DNA from: DATARH01 sp035504235
GTDB taxonomy: Bacteria; Pseudomonadota; Alphaproteobacteria; ATCC43930; CGMCC-115725
Direction: 5' to 3'
NCBI GenBank assembly: GCA_035504235.1
Contig: DATJSH010000277.1
Span: forward strand, 1 to 23,553
DNA: 23,553 bases
Shown: piece by piece, positions 14,214 through 22,129 of the stretch
How the letters are laid out: each line of letters opens with the position of its first letter
Numbering within the stretch: position 1 is the first letter of the stretch
Made by a program: the position numbers and the translations under genes
Notes under the pieces: generated by a model
Databases searched by the model: none
What the model was told of the DNA's origin: nothing
What the model saw: the letters and a program-made list of their open reading frames with translations, nothing else

Positions 14214-15452
14214 CTAAACCAGCATCCCCACCACCGCACCCGACATGCAGCCGGCCATCGTGCCGGAAAGGATCGAGCGCAGGCCCAGTTCGACAATCTC
14301 GACGCGGCGCTCGGGCACCATGGCGCCCATGCCGCCGATCAGGATACCGAGGCTGCCGAAATTGGCGAAGCCGCACAGGGCGTAAGTCATGATGAGGCGT
14401 GAATGATCGTCGAGCCGGTCGGCGGGAAGCTTTGCCAGATCGATATAGGCGACAAACTCGTTGAGCACGACCTTGGTCGCCATCAGCTGCGCGGCAACAT
14501 CGGCCTGGCCGCCGGGAATACCGATCAGCCACATCACCGGGCGCAGCACATAAGCGAACATGCGCTGCAGCGTGATCGCATCCCCGCCCCATTGCGGCAG
14601 CAAACCCAGCGCCGAATTCACCAGGCTCACCATTGCGATCAAAACCACCAGCATGGCGACGATGTTGAGCAGAAAGACGATGCCGTCGCGCGTTCCCTTG
14701 GCGATCGCGTCCATCGTGCTGATCGGCGGATCGTCAATCTTGAGCTCGGCGGCAGCCGATGGGTCGGGCCGGAACGGCACCATCAGCGCCGCCAGCGCCA
14801 GCGCCGCCGGGGTGCTGATCACCGCCGCCACCAGGATGTGACCCAGCGCATCGGGGATCACCGGGCCGAGGATCGAGGCGTAGAGCACCATGACCGTCCC
14901 GGCGATACCGGCCATGCCGCAGCTCATCAGCGCGAACAACTCGCCGCGCTCCAACCGCATCAGATACGGCCGGATCAGCAACGGCGCCTCGATATGGCCG
15001 ACAAAGATGTGCACCGCCGCACCGAGGCCCAGCGGCCCACCGATCCCGACCGACTTGCGCAGCGCCCAGGCAAAGCACCGGACGATCCGCTGCAGCACGC
15101 CCCAGTAGAACAGGAGCGTTGCCAGCGCGCTGATCACCAGCACCAGCGGCAGCGCCTTGAAGGCGAAGATGAACGCCGCGCCGGGCTTGTTCTCGGTAAA
15201 CGGCAGCGGCGCGCCGCCGAGATAGCCGAACACCAGGCTGGTGCCCGCATCGGTCGCCTTTTGCAGCGCCTGGACGCCGTCGTTGAGCAGCAAGAAAATC
15301 TTTGCGGCGGGCGGGAATTTGAGCAGCACATAGGCAAGCGCGAATTGCAGCACCACCCCGGCGATGACCACGCGCGCCGGGACGAGGCGCTTGTTCTCGC
15401 TGATGAGCCACGCGAGCAGGAGCAGCGCGGCAACCCCCAGCAACCCCCGCAT
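14214..15452 (-). CDS. Concentrative nucleoside transporter (CNT/NupC family)
   Basis: This is a cation-coupled nucleoside importer of the inner membrane. The 412 residues have about ten hydrophobic segments and the family's conserved stretches: IFVGHIEAPLLIRPYLMRL (usually TEAPLL in the family; here IEAPLL), MAGIAGTVMVLYASILG, then GQADVAAQLMATKVVLNEFVAY, and the C-terminal TYALCGFANFGSLGILIGG. The N-terminal signature NKR-VPARVV and length match NupC-like proteins. The ATG at 15452 gives MRGLLGVAALLLLAW; no strong ribosome site is seen. No nucleoside kinase or hydrolase gene lies alongside. The product is probably a housekeeping scavenging system. Confidence 0.9.
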   Translation of the reverse strand: MRGLLGVAALLLLAWLISENKRLVPARVVIAGVVLQFALAYVLLKFPPAAKIFLLLNDGVQALQKATDAGTSLVFGYLGGAPLPFTENKPGAAFIFAFKALPLVLVISALATLLFYWGVLQRIVRCFAWALRKSVGIGGPLGLGAAVHIFVGHIEAPLLIRPYLMRLERGELFALMSCGMAGIAGTVMVLYASILGPVIPDALGHILVAAVISTPAALALAALMVPFRPDPSAAAELKIDDPPISTMDAIAKGTRDGIVFLLNIVAMLVVLIAMVSLVNSALGLLPQWGGDAITLQRMFAYVLRPVMWLIGIPGGQADVAAQLMATKVVLNEFVAYIDLAKLPADRLDDHSRLIMTYALCGFANFGSLGILIGGMGAMVPERRVEIVELGLRSILSGTMAGCMSGAVVGMLV

Positions 15453-15596
15453 CTGCCCCCCGGAAATCGTTTTGCGTACCTAGCTTCCTAATCGCTCGGC
15501 GACGATCTGCCAATGCCAGGACCCCGGCCTGTTTTGCACCTCTTGCGACAGGCTCAGCAGCTCCAAGCCGGCAAACAGCGATCTCATCAAACGTCG

Positions 15597-15842
15597 CTAC
15601 CGATGGCGCGGTGGCAACGCGGCGGCACCATGAAGGGTTGCCAGCCGAACCCGCCCCTCACGCGCTTCCCTTTCGAGAAATTCTTCGCCGTTCAACAATT
15701 TTTCCGTCCGCTCTGCGTGCGGCGGTAAGAGCTCGGCGACGACGCGGTTGCGGTCGGTGACCTGCACCCTCTCGCCTGAGGCCGCGATGCGGACGTATTC
15801 GCTGAGCTTTTTCTTGAGGACTTTGAAGCCGACGGTGCGCAT
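15597..15842 (-). CDS. Phd/YefM-type antitoxin, no toxin partner
   Basis: The 81-residue product starts MRTVGFKVLKKKLSEYVRIAASGERVQVTDRNRVVAEL, the standard prevent-host-death fold: a DNA-binding N-terminal half followed by a charged helical tail (TEKLLNGEEFLEREAREGRVRL). Such antitoxins are normally paired with a PIN-domain (VapC) or Doc toxin directly downstream. Here the next 140 bases hold only a 35-codon ORF at 15480-15587 (LFAGLELLSLSQEV and WHWQIVAERLGS), in which I find no toxin motif. The pair may have decayed, or the antitoxin may act alone as a repressor. The ATG lies only four bases from a large inverted repeat, leaving no room for a Shine-Dalgarno site. Confidence 0.78.
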   Translation of the reverse strand: MRTVGFKVLKKKLSEYVRIAASGERVQVTDRNRVVAELLPPHAERTEKLLNGEEFLEREAREGRVRLATLHGAAALPPRHR

Positions 15843-15846
15843 GGAA

Positions 15847-15875
15847 GATAAAGTAACCTCAGAGGCTACTTTATC
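15847..15875 (-). promoter_or_regulatory. Palindromic operator of the Phd-type antitoxin gene
   Basis: GATAAAGTA (15847-15855) and TACTTTATC (15867-15875) are perfect 9-bp arms. The 11-base centre itself contains CCTC / GAGG in symmetric positions. It occupies almost all of the 37 bases between the pheT stop and the antitoxin ATG. A weak promoter, TTGATA then TACTTT at 16 bases, overlaps it and would start the transcript near the ATG. Autorepression is established for Phd-type proteins; binding here is inferred. Confidence 0.6.
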
Positions 15876-15879
15876 AATC

Positions 15880-18267
15880 CTAGCTCCGCAGCGTCCCGCC
15901 GGTCGCCTTTTCCACGGCGGCCACGAGGCGCGTCGAAAACCCCTCGATTTCGGCATCGGTCAGGGTTGCGTCCTGCGGCTGCAGGGTGACGGCGATGGCG
16001 AGCGATTTCTTGCCCTCGGGCAGGCCCTTGCCTTCGTAGACATCGAACAGCCGAATGTCGGTGACGAGCTTGCGGTCGACGCCGCGCGCCACGCGCAGCA
16101 AAGATTCGGCCGCGACATCGCGGTCGACGATGAACGCGAAATCGCGCTCGACGGGCTGGAACACCGAGAGCCGCAGCAGTGGCCGCGCGTGGGTTGTCGC
16201 GCGCGGCAGAGCGACGGCGTCGATGAACACCTCGAAAGCGGCGACGGGGGCCTTGGCATCGAACGCGTCGAGGATCTCGGGGTGCACTTCGCCGAAATGC
16301 CCGAGCACGGTGGGCCCAAGGCGCAACACCCCGCTGCGGCCGGGGTGGAACCAGGAAGGCGGCTCGCCGGAGACCTGGAGATTGTCAACCGGCGCGCCGG
16401 CGGCGGCGAGCGCCGCCAGCGCATCCTCCTTGGCGGTGTAGAGATCGGGGTCGCTCGGCTTGACGCGCCAGTCGCGCGGCGCAAGGGTGCCGGCGCGCAG
16501 GCCGCCAGCGACGTTGCTTTGGCCCTCGGGCGTATCGTCGCGATAGATTGGCCCGACCTCGTAGAGCGCAACAGCGGCGAGGCCGCGATCGGCGTTGCGC
16601 CGCGCGGCGTCGAGCAGGTTGGGCAGCACCGAGGGGCGCATCTGGTCGAGATCGGCGCTGATCGGGTTGACAAGACGCAGCGCCTTTTGCCCGCCGCCAA
16701 AGCGCTCGGCCTGCGCCGCAGGCAGGAACGAAAAGGTCACCGCCTCGGTCAGGCCGCGCGCCGCCAGCGTGCGGCGCACCAGCTCCAAGCGCCGGCGGCG
16801 CGGCTCGATCGCGGCGCGCGAAATCACCGTCTCGCGCGGCAGCGGAACGGGAAGAACCTCGTCGTAGCCCTTGACCCTTAGCACCTCCTCGACAAGGTCG
16901 GCCTCGCCGACAATGTCGCCGCGCCACGGCGGCGGCGTGACCGCGAGGCTGTCGCCGCGCTCCTGAACCGTAAAGCCCAGAGCTCCGAGAAGCGCCGTCG
17001 CTTCCACCGGTGGCACGGCGAGCCCGCCGAGCTGTGCTGGGCGGTTTTCGCGCAGCGTGTAGTCGCGCCGCCATTCCGGCACCGCGCCGGCGACGACGAC
17101 CTCCGACACCTCGCCACCGCATAGCTCCAGCACCAGCCGGGTGGCGATTTCAAGACCGGGCGCGGTGAATTCCGGGTCGATTCCGCGCTCGAAGCGATAG
17201 CGCGCGTCGCTGGTGATTTCGAGCCGGCGGCCGGTTGACGCGGTGCGGACGGGGTCGAACAGCGCCGCCTCGATAAAGACATCGGTGGTCTCGTCGGTGC
17301 AGCTCGTCGGCTCGCCGCCCATTACCCCGCCGAGGCTTTGCACGCCATTATCGTCGGCGATCGCGGTGACCTCGGGGTCGAGCGTGTATTCGCGGCCGTT
17401 GAGCGCCGAGAGCTTCTCGCCGGGCTTGGCGAAGCGCACGACGAGGTCGCCCTTCACTTTGCTGGCATCGAAGACATGCAGCGGCCGGTTGAGGTCGAAG
17501 GTGAGGAAATTGGTGATGTCGACCAGCGCCGAAATCGGCCGCAAGCCGATGGCTTCGAGGCGGCGCTTCAGCCAATCGGGGCTCGGCCCGTTATTGAGGC
17601 CGCGAATGTGCCGCCCGAGGAACAGCGGACAGGCTTTGTGATCGGTCAGGTGGATGCGAATGGGCGAGGTGAATTTCCCCGGCACCGGGGTTTCGTCGAG
17701 CGGGATTAGCCGGCCCACGCCGGCCGCCGCGAGGTCGCGCGCAAGGCCGCGCACGCCGAGGCAATCGGCGCGATTGGGCGTCACCTTGATGTCGATCACC
17801 GGATCGCCCAACCCGGCATATTCCGTGTAGATCATGCCAATCGGAGCATCCTCGGGGAGGTCGATGATCCCCTCGTGGTCGTCGCTGAGCGCCAGCTCGT
17901 ATGCCGACATCAGCATGCCGCGCGAGGCCTGGCCGCGGATCGTGCTTTCCTCCAGCTTCTTGCCGTTGCGCGGCACGATGACACCGGCCGGACCAAAGAC
18001 GCCCTTCATGGCCGTCCGGGCGTTGGGCGCGCCGCACACCACCTGCACCTCGCCGTCTCCAGCGTCGACGATGCAGACCCTGAGACGATCGGCGTTGGGG
18101 TGCTGCACGGCCGAGACGACGCGCGCCACCTTAAACCCGGCAAGCGCCTTGGCCGGGTCGTCGACCCCGTCGACATCGTGGCCGAGCATCACCAGCCGCT
18201 CGACGATCTCGTCGGTCGTCGCTTGGGTCTCAAGATGGGTCTTGAGCCACGAGATGGTCGTCTTCAT
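15880..18267 (-). CDS. pheT: Phenylalanine-tRNA ligase beta subunit
   Basis: With PheS it forms the alpha2-beta2 enzyme that charges tRNA-Phe. The 795 residues equal the usual length. They start MKTTISWLKTHLET, then carry the OB-fold tRNA-binding domain (VVSAVQHPNADRLRVCIVDAGDGEVQVVCGAPNA, roughly 48-85). The B3/B4 domain follows (LVDITNFLTFDLNRPLHVFDASKV). The B5 and catalytic-like core are next (ARYRFERGIDPEF; then EEVLRVKGYDEVLP). The C-terminal FDX-ACB anticodon-binding domain is last (FQPVERDFAFIVDRDV and LTDAEIEGFSTRLV). B3/B4 is the editing region that removes mischarged Tyr. The ATG at 18265-18267 follows the pheS stop by ten bases; the open frame further upstream shadows pheS. Confidence 0.96.
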   Translation of the reverse strand: MKTTISWLKTHLETQATTDEIVERLVMLGHDVDGVDDPAKALAGFKVARVVSAVQHPNADRLRVCIVDAGDGEVQVVCGAPNARTAMKGVFGPAGVIVPRNGKKLEESTIRGQASRGMLMSAYELALSDDHEGIIDLPEDAPIGMIYTEYAGLGDPVIDIKVTPNRADCLGVRGLARDLAAAGVGRLIPLDETPVPGKFTSPIRIHLTDHKACPLFLGRHIRGLNNGPSPDWLKRRLEAIGLRPISALVDITNFLTFDLNRPLHVFDASKVKGDLVVRFAKPGEKLSALNGREYTLDPEVTAIADDNGVQSLGGVMGGEPTSCTDETTDVFIEAALFDPVRTASTGRRLEITSDARYRFERGIDPEFTAPGLEIATRLVLELCGGEVSEVVVAGAVPEWRRDYTLRENRPAQLGGLAVPPVEATALLGALGFTVQERGDSLAVTPPPWRGDIVGEADLVEEVLRVKGYDEVLPVPLPRETVISRAAIEPRRRRLELVRRTLAARGLTEAVTFSFLPAAQAERFGGGQKALRLVNPISADLDQMRPSVLPNLLDAARRNADRGLAAVALYEVGPIYRDDTPEGQSNVAGGLRAGTLAPRDWRVKPSDPDLYTAKEDALAALAAAGAPVDNLQVSGEPPSWFHPGRSGVLRLGPTVLGHFGEVHPEILDAFDAKAPVAAFEVFIDAVALPRATTHARPLLRLSVFQPVERDFAFIVDRDVAAESLLRVARGVDRKLVTDIRLFDVYEGKGLPEGKKSLAIAVTLQPQDATLTDAEIEGFSTRLVAAVEKATGGTLRS

Positions 18268-18277
18268 AGCGCGCCCC

Positions 18278-19351
18278 TCATAACGCCCCTCGCACCATCG
18301 AGGGCACGTCGAGCGGCAGGAACCCGTAATGCCGCAGCCAGCGCAGGTCGCTGTCGTACATCGTGCGCAGATCGGGGATGCCGTATTTGAGCATCGCCAC
18401 CCGCTCGATGCCCATGCCAAAGGCAAAGCCCTGGTACTCGTCGGGGTCGATCCCGCAATTGCGCAGCACTTGCGGGTGCACCATGCCGCTGCCGAGGATT
18501 TCCAGCCAGCCTTCGCCAGCGCCGATCTTCAATTCGCCGCCTTCCCTCGAGCAGCCGATATCGACCTCGGCAGATGGTTCGGTGAACGGGAAATAGCTCG
18601 GCCGGAAGCGTACCGGCAAATCGTCGACGTCGAAGAACGCGCGACAGAATTCGATGAGGCAGCCTTTGAGGTGCCCCATATGCGTGGTGCGGTCGATCAC
18701 CAGCCCCTCGACTTGGTGGAACATCGGCGAGTGGGTCGCGTCATGGTCGCAGCGGAAGGTGCGGCCGGGGACGATGATGCGGATCGGCGGCTTCTGCTTG
18801 AGCATCGTGCGCACCTGCACCGGCGAAGTGTGGGTGCGCAGCACCAGCCGCGAACCATCCGCGCGCTCGGGTAGATAGAACGTATCGTGCTCCTGCCGCG
18901 CCGGGTGCTCGGGCGGAATGTTGAGCGCGGTGAAATTGTAGAAATCGTCCTCGATGTGCGGCCCTTCGGCGACGACGAACCCCATCTCGCCAAAGATCGC
19001 GATGATCTCGTCGATCGTTTGGCTGATCGGGTGAATCCGGCCCTGTGCGGCTGGCATGGCCGGCAGGGTCACATCGGCGCGCTCGGCGGCGAGCCGGTTC
19101 GACAGCGCGGTGCGGTTGAGCTCGACGGCGCGCGCGTCGATCGCGTCCGAGACCGTGTCCTTCAACGCGTTGAAGCGGGCGCCGGCGGCGCGCCGCTCCT
19201 CGGCCGGCAGCGCGCCGAGGCCGCGCATCAGCCCGGTCACCAGCCCCTGGCGGCCGAGATACTTGATGCGCACCGCTTCGAGCGCCTCGGGCGAAGCCGC
19301 GGCGGCGATCTCGCCGAGCCCGGCTTCCTGCAATTGTTGCGGATCGTCCAT
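18278..19351 (-). CDS. pheS: Phenylalanine-tRNA ligase alpha subunit
   Basis: This is the catalytic subunit, a class II aminoacyl-tRNA synthetase of 357 residues. The N-terminal coiled-coil arm is at about 10-95 (EALEAVRIKYLGRQGLVTGLMRGL, a standard signature). Motif 2 lies in RTHTSPVQVRTM and GRTFRCDHDATHSPMFHQVEGL. The Phe-binding and motif 3 region is GSGMVHPQVLRNCGIDP then FAFGMGIERVAMLKYGI. I chose the ATG at 19349-19351, with AAGGA eight bases upstream. A TTG two codons earlier is less likely. A hairpin with a T-rich tail at 19384-19405 lies between rplT and this gene and may control entry into pheST. Confidence 0.96.
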   Translation of the reverse strand: MDDPQQLQEAGLGEIAAAASPEALEAVRIKYLGRQGLVTGLMRGLGALPAEERRAAGARFNALKDTVSDAIDARAVELNRTALSNRLAAERADVTLPAMPAAQGRIHPISQTIDEIIAIFGEMGFVVAEGPHIEDDFYNFTALNIPPEHPARQEHDTFYLPERADGSRLVLRTHTSPVQVRTMLKQKPPIRIIVPGRTFRCDHDATHSPMFHQVEGLVIDRTTHMGHLKGCLIEFCRAFFDVDDLPVRFRPSYFPFTEPSAEVDIGCSREGGELKIGAGEGWLEILGSGMVHPQVLRNCGIDPDEYQGFAFGMGIERVAMLKYGIPDLRTMYDSDLRWLRHYGFLPLDVPSMVRGAL

Positions 19352-19383
19352 GACCAATCCTTGAACCTAAATCGCCAATAGAA

Positions 19384-19405
19384 AAGGGGCCCATTGCGGC
19401 CCCTT
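19384..19405 (-). terminator. Terminator-like hairpin between rplT and pheS (possible attenuator)
   Basis: On the minus strand AAGGGGCC (19405-19398 side) pairs with GGCCCCTT (19391-19384) around a 6-base loop, followed by TTCTATT, so the T-tract reads TTTTCTATT. The form is that of an intrinsic terminator 33 bases ahead of the pheS start. Because pheST needs read-through, it is likely partial or regulated. Confidence 0.65.
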
Positions 19406-19423
19406 GATGATGACACACAAACC

Positions 19424-19449
19424 GGCGGGGCCTAGCGAGAGCACCCGCC
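19424..19449 (-). promoter_or_regulatory. Competing stems of the possible pheST attenuator
   Basis: Minus-strand GGCGGG (19449-19444) can pair with CCCGCC (19429-19424). The overlapping GGCCCC (19432-19427) can instead pair with GGGGCC (19403-19398), the 5' arm of the terminator. This gives mutually exclusive 1:2, 2:3 and 3:4 pairings. The first segment lies in the last codons of a 17-residue ORF and the second begins at its stop codon, as expected for ribosome-controlled attenuation. Confidence 0.45.
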
Positions 19450-19485
19450 GCTAAATCGCGCTGTGATGATCGCCAGCCGGATCAT
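19432..19485 (-). CDS. 17-residue ORF between rplT and pheS (possible pheM-like leader)
   Basis: The ORF reads MIRLAIITARFSGGCSR. Its ATG overlaps the rplT stop as ATGA, so ribosomes finishing L20 could restart here. It has one Phe codon (TTT, residue 11, 19453-19455), located just before the first stem segment. In E. coli the Phe-rich pheM leader occupies the same place between rplT and pheS. A single Phe codon is weak for a sensor, so I rate translation as plausible and regulation as uncertain. Confidence 0.4.
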   Translation of the reverse strand: MIRLAIITARFSGGCSR

Positions 19486-19859
19486 TCCGCCGCCGCCGGC
19501 GCCTGATCGAGCGCGCCTTTCGCCGTGGCGACCACCCCGGCGAACGCCTCCGGCTCGCGGATCGCGAGATCGGACAGAACCTTGCGATCGAGCTCCAACC
19601 CCGCGAGCTTCAGCCCGTGGATGAATTGCGAGTAGGTGAGGCCGTGCTCGCGTACCCCGGCATTGATGCGCTGGATCCACAGCCCGCGGAAATCGCGCTT
19701 CTTGTTGCGCCGGTCGCGATAGGCGTAGCGCAGCGCCTTCTCGACCTTTTCGAGCGCGATGCGATAGACCTTGCTGTTGCGGCCGCGATACCCCTTGGCG
19801 AGGTCGAGGACCTTTTTGTGGCGGGCGTGGGCCGTGACGCCGCGTTTTACTCGCGCCAT
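19482..19859 (-). CDS. rplT: 50S ribosomal protein L20
   Basis: The 125-residue basic protein binds 23S rRNA early in assembly of the large subunit. It starts MARVKRGVTAHARHKKVLDLAKGYRGRNSKVYR, continues KVEKALRYAYRDRRNKKRDFRGLWIQRINAGVR and HGLTYSQFIHGLKLAGLELDRKVLSDLA, all standard L20 signatures. The last twenty residues are an Ala-rich tail common in alphaproteobacteria. The start is three bases after the rpmI stop. The stop overlaps a 17-residue ORF that leads into pheS. L20 represses its own operon in some bacteria; I see no clear L20 mimic here. Confidence 0.97.
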   Translation of the reverse strand: MARVKRGVTAHARHKKVLDLAKGYRGRNSKVYRIALEKVEKALRYAYRDRRNKKRDFRGLWIQRINAGVREHGLTYSQFIHGLKLAGLELDRKVLSDLAIREPEAFAGVVATAKGALDQAPAAAE

Positions 19860-19862
19860 GGC

Positions 19863-20066
19863 TCAGCCCCGCAGATACGGCATGTAGGTGAGCACGAGGT
19901 TGGTATCGCCCGGCTGCAACGTCACCTTGCCACGCGCCTTGCGCTTCATCGATTTGGGCTTTGAGATCAGGCGATGCCGCTTGTGCGCCACATTCATCGT
20001 GATCTTGCCGGACGCGGTGCGGCCAAAGCGCTTTTTGGCGCCGCTCTTGGTCTTCAACTTGGGCAT
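19863..20066 (-). CDS. rpmI: 50S ribosomal protein L35
   Basis: The 67-residue product MPKLKTKSGAKKRFGRTASG and onward (KPKSMKRKARGKVTL, then VLTYMPYLRG) is typical L35, a basic small protein of the large subunit. The ATG at 20064-20066 has AGGAA eight bases before it. The longer open frame to 20099 is not supported by family length. In many bacteria infC (IF3) precedes rpmI; here the gene upstream is a divergent glycosyltransferase, so the operon begins with rpmI. Confidence 0.96.
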   Translation of the reverse strand: MPKLKTKSGAKKRFGRTASGKITMNVAHKRHRLISKPKSMKRKARGKVTLQPGDTNLVLTYMPYLRG

Positions 20067-20160
20067 TTCGAGTTCCTGTAAGCTGTGGCGGCCAGGCATG
20101 CCCTATGTGGCGCGAGGATCAAATCCCCTTGGCGCGGGCCCGCCGCCGATTGAGCCGCGG

Positions 20161-20189
20161 GTTATACCGGTGCGCCTTCACGAAAGCAA
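20161..20189 (-). promoter_or_regulatory. Predicted promoter of the rpmI-rplT-pheST operon
   Basis: On the minus strand TTGCTT (20189-20184) and TATAAC (20166-20161) are 17 bases apart, a good sigma-70-type match. The start would lie about 90 bases before the rpmI ATG. It sits in the 171-base gap between rpmI and the divergent glycosyltransferase, where nothing else is recognised. Confidence 0.5.
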
Positions 20190-20237
20190 GGCGCGGCATG
20201 CCGTCCCGACCGCTGGCGGCAGCCCGGCCGAATTGGC

Positions 20238-21200
20238 ATGATGCGCACCATGGAGCGCGTGAGCTACGTCATTACAGTCTACAACAAGGAGACGGCGCTG
20301 CCCTTCGTGTTGGCCGGGCTCAAGGCGCAGGAGGGCGATTTCGAACGTGAGTACATCTTTGTCGACGACGAGTCCCGCGACGCCAGCGTCGAAGTCGTAC
20401 GCCGGCTCACGCGCGACTGGGACAATGTCACGATCATCGAGCAGAAAAACGCCGGCCCTTCCGCGGCGATGAATGTCGGCTTTCGCCTCGCGACGGGCGA
20501 TTGGATCAAGCCGATGGATAGCGACGACGTGCTGCTGCCCTGGGCCACGCGACGGCTGATGCAAGCCTGCGTCGAGACCGGTTTCGATGTCGCGCTGGCT
20601 CCGAATTGCGGGTTGTATCGCTTCGACGAGGACGTGGCCGATTTCCTTTCCGCGCGGCGGTCCGAGCCGCGGCCGGTGGAAAGCTGCCCCGACATGCTGC
20701 GCCGCTCGCTGCAATACACCCAAGGAAACCCTTCTTCCTGGCTGGCGCGCGCCGAGCGCGTACGCCGGTCCGGCGGGTGCGACGAGCGCGTTTTTGTTCA
20801 GGACTATTCGATCGTGCTGCGGATGGCGGCGTTTGGGGGGTTTGCGCGGCTTGCGGAGCCGTTGTTCCTCGGCCCCGAGGTGATGCCTGACCGCATGTCG
20901 GCGGATCAGGCGCAAGTGCTGCACGATCTCAACCGTACCCTCGCGCATTTTCTCGGGGAGTGGCCCGATGTGCCGCGCGATCTGGCGCGGCTCGGCTTCG
21001 TCCGGGCAGCCGCGCGCGCCTGGGCCTGGGCGCGACGGCGCGGCGGCAAGAGCGTTGCGTCGCGCGAGTTCTGGCTACTGTGTGGCGCCCGGCTCGGCTT
21101 TCTGCCGCCGTCGCCGAAAAATCTGGGCGCGACTTGCGCACCATTCGCGGCGACCAACACCATTCGTATTCCCACCGGTCATGCCGTGATGCAGCGCTGA
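20238..21200 (+). CDS. Family 2 glycosyltransferase
   Basis: A 320-residue GT-A fold enzyme that transfers a sugar from a nucleotide donor. It starts near VSYVITVYNKETALPFVLAGL. The family's VDDES lies at 42-46, NAGPSAAMNVGFRLATGDWIKPMDSDD at 71-97 holds the DXD-like metal site (D94, D96, D97), and VFVQDYSIVLRMA suits the acceptor-side acidic motif. There is no membrane anchor, so it probably works at the inner face of the membrane. The double ATG at 20238 and an ATG at 20250 are alternative starts; none has a clear ribosome site. The stop shares one base with the next gene (TGATG). The epimerase convergent with this pair suggests a surface sugar locus, but the acceptor is unknown. Confidence 0.85.
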   Translation: MMRTMERVSYVITVYNKETALPFVLAGLKAQEGDFEREYIFVDDESRDASVEVVRRLTRDWDNVTIIEQKNAGPSAAMNVGFRLATGDWIKPMDSDDVLLPWATRRLMQACVETGFDVALAPNCGLYRFDEDVADFLSARRSEPRPVESCPDMLRRSLQYTQGNPSSWLARAERVRRSGGCDERVFVQDYSIVLRMAAFGGFARLAEPLFLGPEVMPDRMSADQAQVLHDLNRTLAHFLGEWPDVPRDLARLGFVRAAARAWAWARRRGGKSVASREFWLLCGARLGFLPPSPKNLGATCAPFAATNTIRIPTGHAVMQR

Positions 21201-22129
21201 TGGCGATCCTGTTCAAGACGACGCCGGCGGCGATGGCGCGCTGGCAGCCGCATCTCGCCGTGGCATTCGCCGACCAGGACCTCAGGCTCTGGCCCGAGAT
21301 TGGCGACAAATCCGAGATCGACTACGCACTCGTCTGGCATCCCGAACCCGGGCTGCTCCCCGGCCTGCCTAATCTCAAGCTGATCGTGTCCTTGGGCGCC
21401 GGAGTCGATCACATCTTGCGCGACCCTCGGCTGCCCGGTGGTATCCCGATCCTGCGGCTCGTCGACCCCTATATGACGCGGGCGATGAGCGAATACGTCG
21501 TACTCAACGTGCTGCGCCTGCATCGCCGGGACGTGGCCTACCGCCTTCAGCAAGCCGCCGGCGAGTGGCGTGAGCACGCGCAGAAAAACGCCGAAGAACG
21601 GACGGTCGGCATTCTCGGCTTTGGCGCGCTCGGCCAAGATGCGGCACGCAGGCTCGCCACGTTGGGTTTCAACGTTGCAGGCTGGAGCCGCTCGGGTCGA
21701 GCGGTACCGGGGTTCGCGACCTACGGCGGCGCGACGGGCCTCGATGCGCTGTTGTCGCGCAGCGAAATCCTCGTTTCGCTCCTGCCGATGACCGCGGAAA
21801 CCGAGGACATTCTCAACGCCCCCCTGTTCGCCCGGCTGCCGCGCGGCGCGGCGCTGATCAACGCCGGACGCGGACGGCATCTGGTCGAGGCCGATCTGCT
21901 CGCGGCGCTCGATACCGGGCAATTATCCGCCGCCGTGCTCGATGTGTTTCGCGATGAGCCGCTGCCGCCGGGGCACCCGTTCTGGCGGCACCCTCGGATC
22001 ATCGTGACACCGCATGTCGCGGCCGAGACTCATCCACAAACGGCGCTGCCGATCATAGCCGCGGCGATCGCCGATTTCGAGAGCGGCCGGCCGGTGGCCA
22101 ATCTGGTCGACCGCGCGCGGGGCTACTAA
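21200..22129 (+). CDS. ghrA: Glyoxylate/hydroxypyruvate reductase, GhrA type
   Basis: This 309-residue D-isomer-specific 2-hydroxyacid dehydrogenase resembles E. coli GhrA in length, in DYALVWHPEPG near 41-51, in LGAGVDHIL at 65-73, and in its exact C-terminus VDRARGY. The NAD(P) motif is GILGFGALG at 137-145. Catalytic residues are R224 (NAGRGRH), E253 (FRDEPLPP) and H272 (VTPHVAAET). The family reduces glyoxylate and hydroxypyruvate with NADPH. I chose the ATG at 21200 because it gives the family N-terminus MAILFKTTP and overlaps the glycosyltransferase stop; the longer open frame shadows that gene. The stop overlaps the convergent epimerase stop within CTAA. Pairing with a glycosyltransferase is unusual for GhrA, so another 2-oxoacid substrate is possible. 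Confidence 0.85.
   Translation: MAILFKTTPAAMARWQPHLAVAFADQDLRLWPEIGDKSEIDYALVWHPEPGLLPGLPNLKLIVSLGAGVDHILRDPRLPGGIPILRLVDPYMTRAMSEYVVLNVLRLHRRDVAYRLQQAAGEWREHAQKNAEERTVGILGFGALGQDAARRLATLGFNVAGWSRSGRAVPGFATYGGATGLDALLSRSEILVSLLPMTAETEDILNAPLFARLPRGAALINAGRGRHLVEADLLAALDTGQLSAAVLDVFRDEPLPPGHPFWRHPRIIVTPHVAAETHPQTALPIIAAAIADFESGRPVANLVDRARGY

Noticed and set aside
12229..14217. Plus-strand open frame of 662 codons opposite gabD
   Set aside because: It is antisense to an unmistakable gabD. The part past 13861 is not recognisable either.
13895..14296. 133-codon minus-strand frame between the CNT gene and gabD
   Set aside because: It overlaps the transporter 3' end in another frame, crosses the 22-bp palindrome, and has no recognisable domain or ribosome site.
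15480..15587. 35-codon ORF downstream of the Phd-type antitoxin as a toxin
   Set aside because: It is far too short for Doc or a PIN-domain protein and lacks their acidic or HPFxxGN-like motifs; at most it is a remnant.
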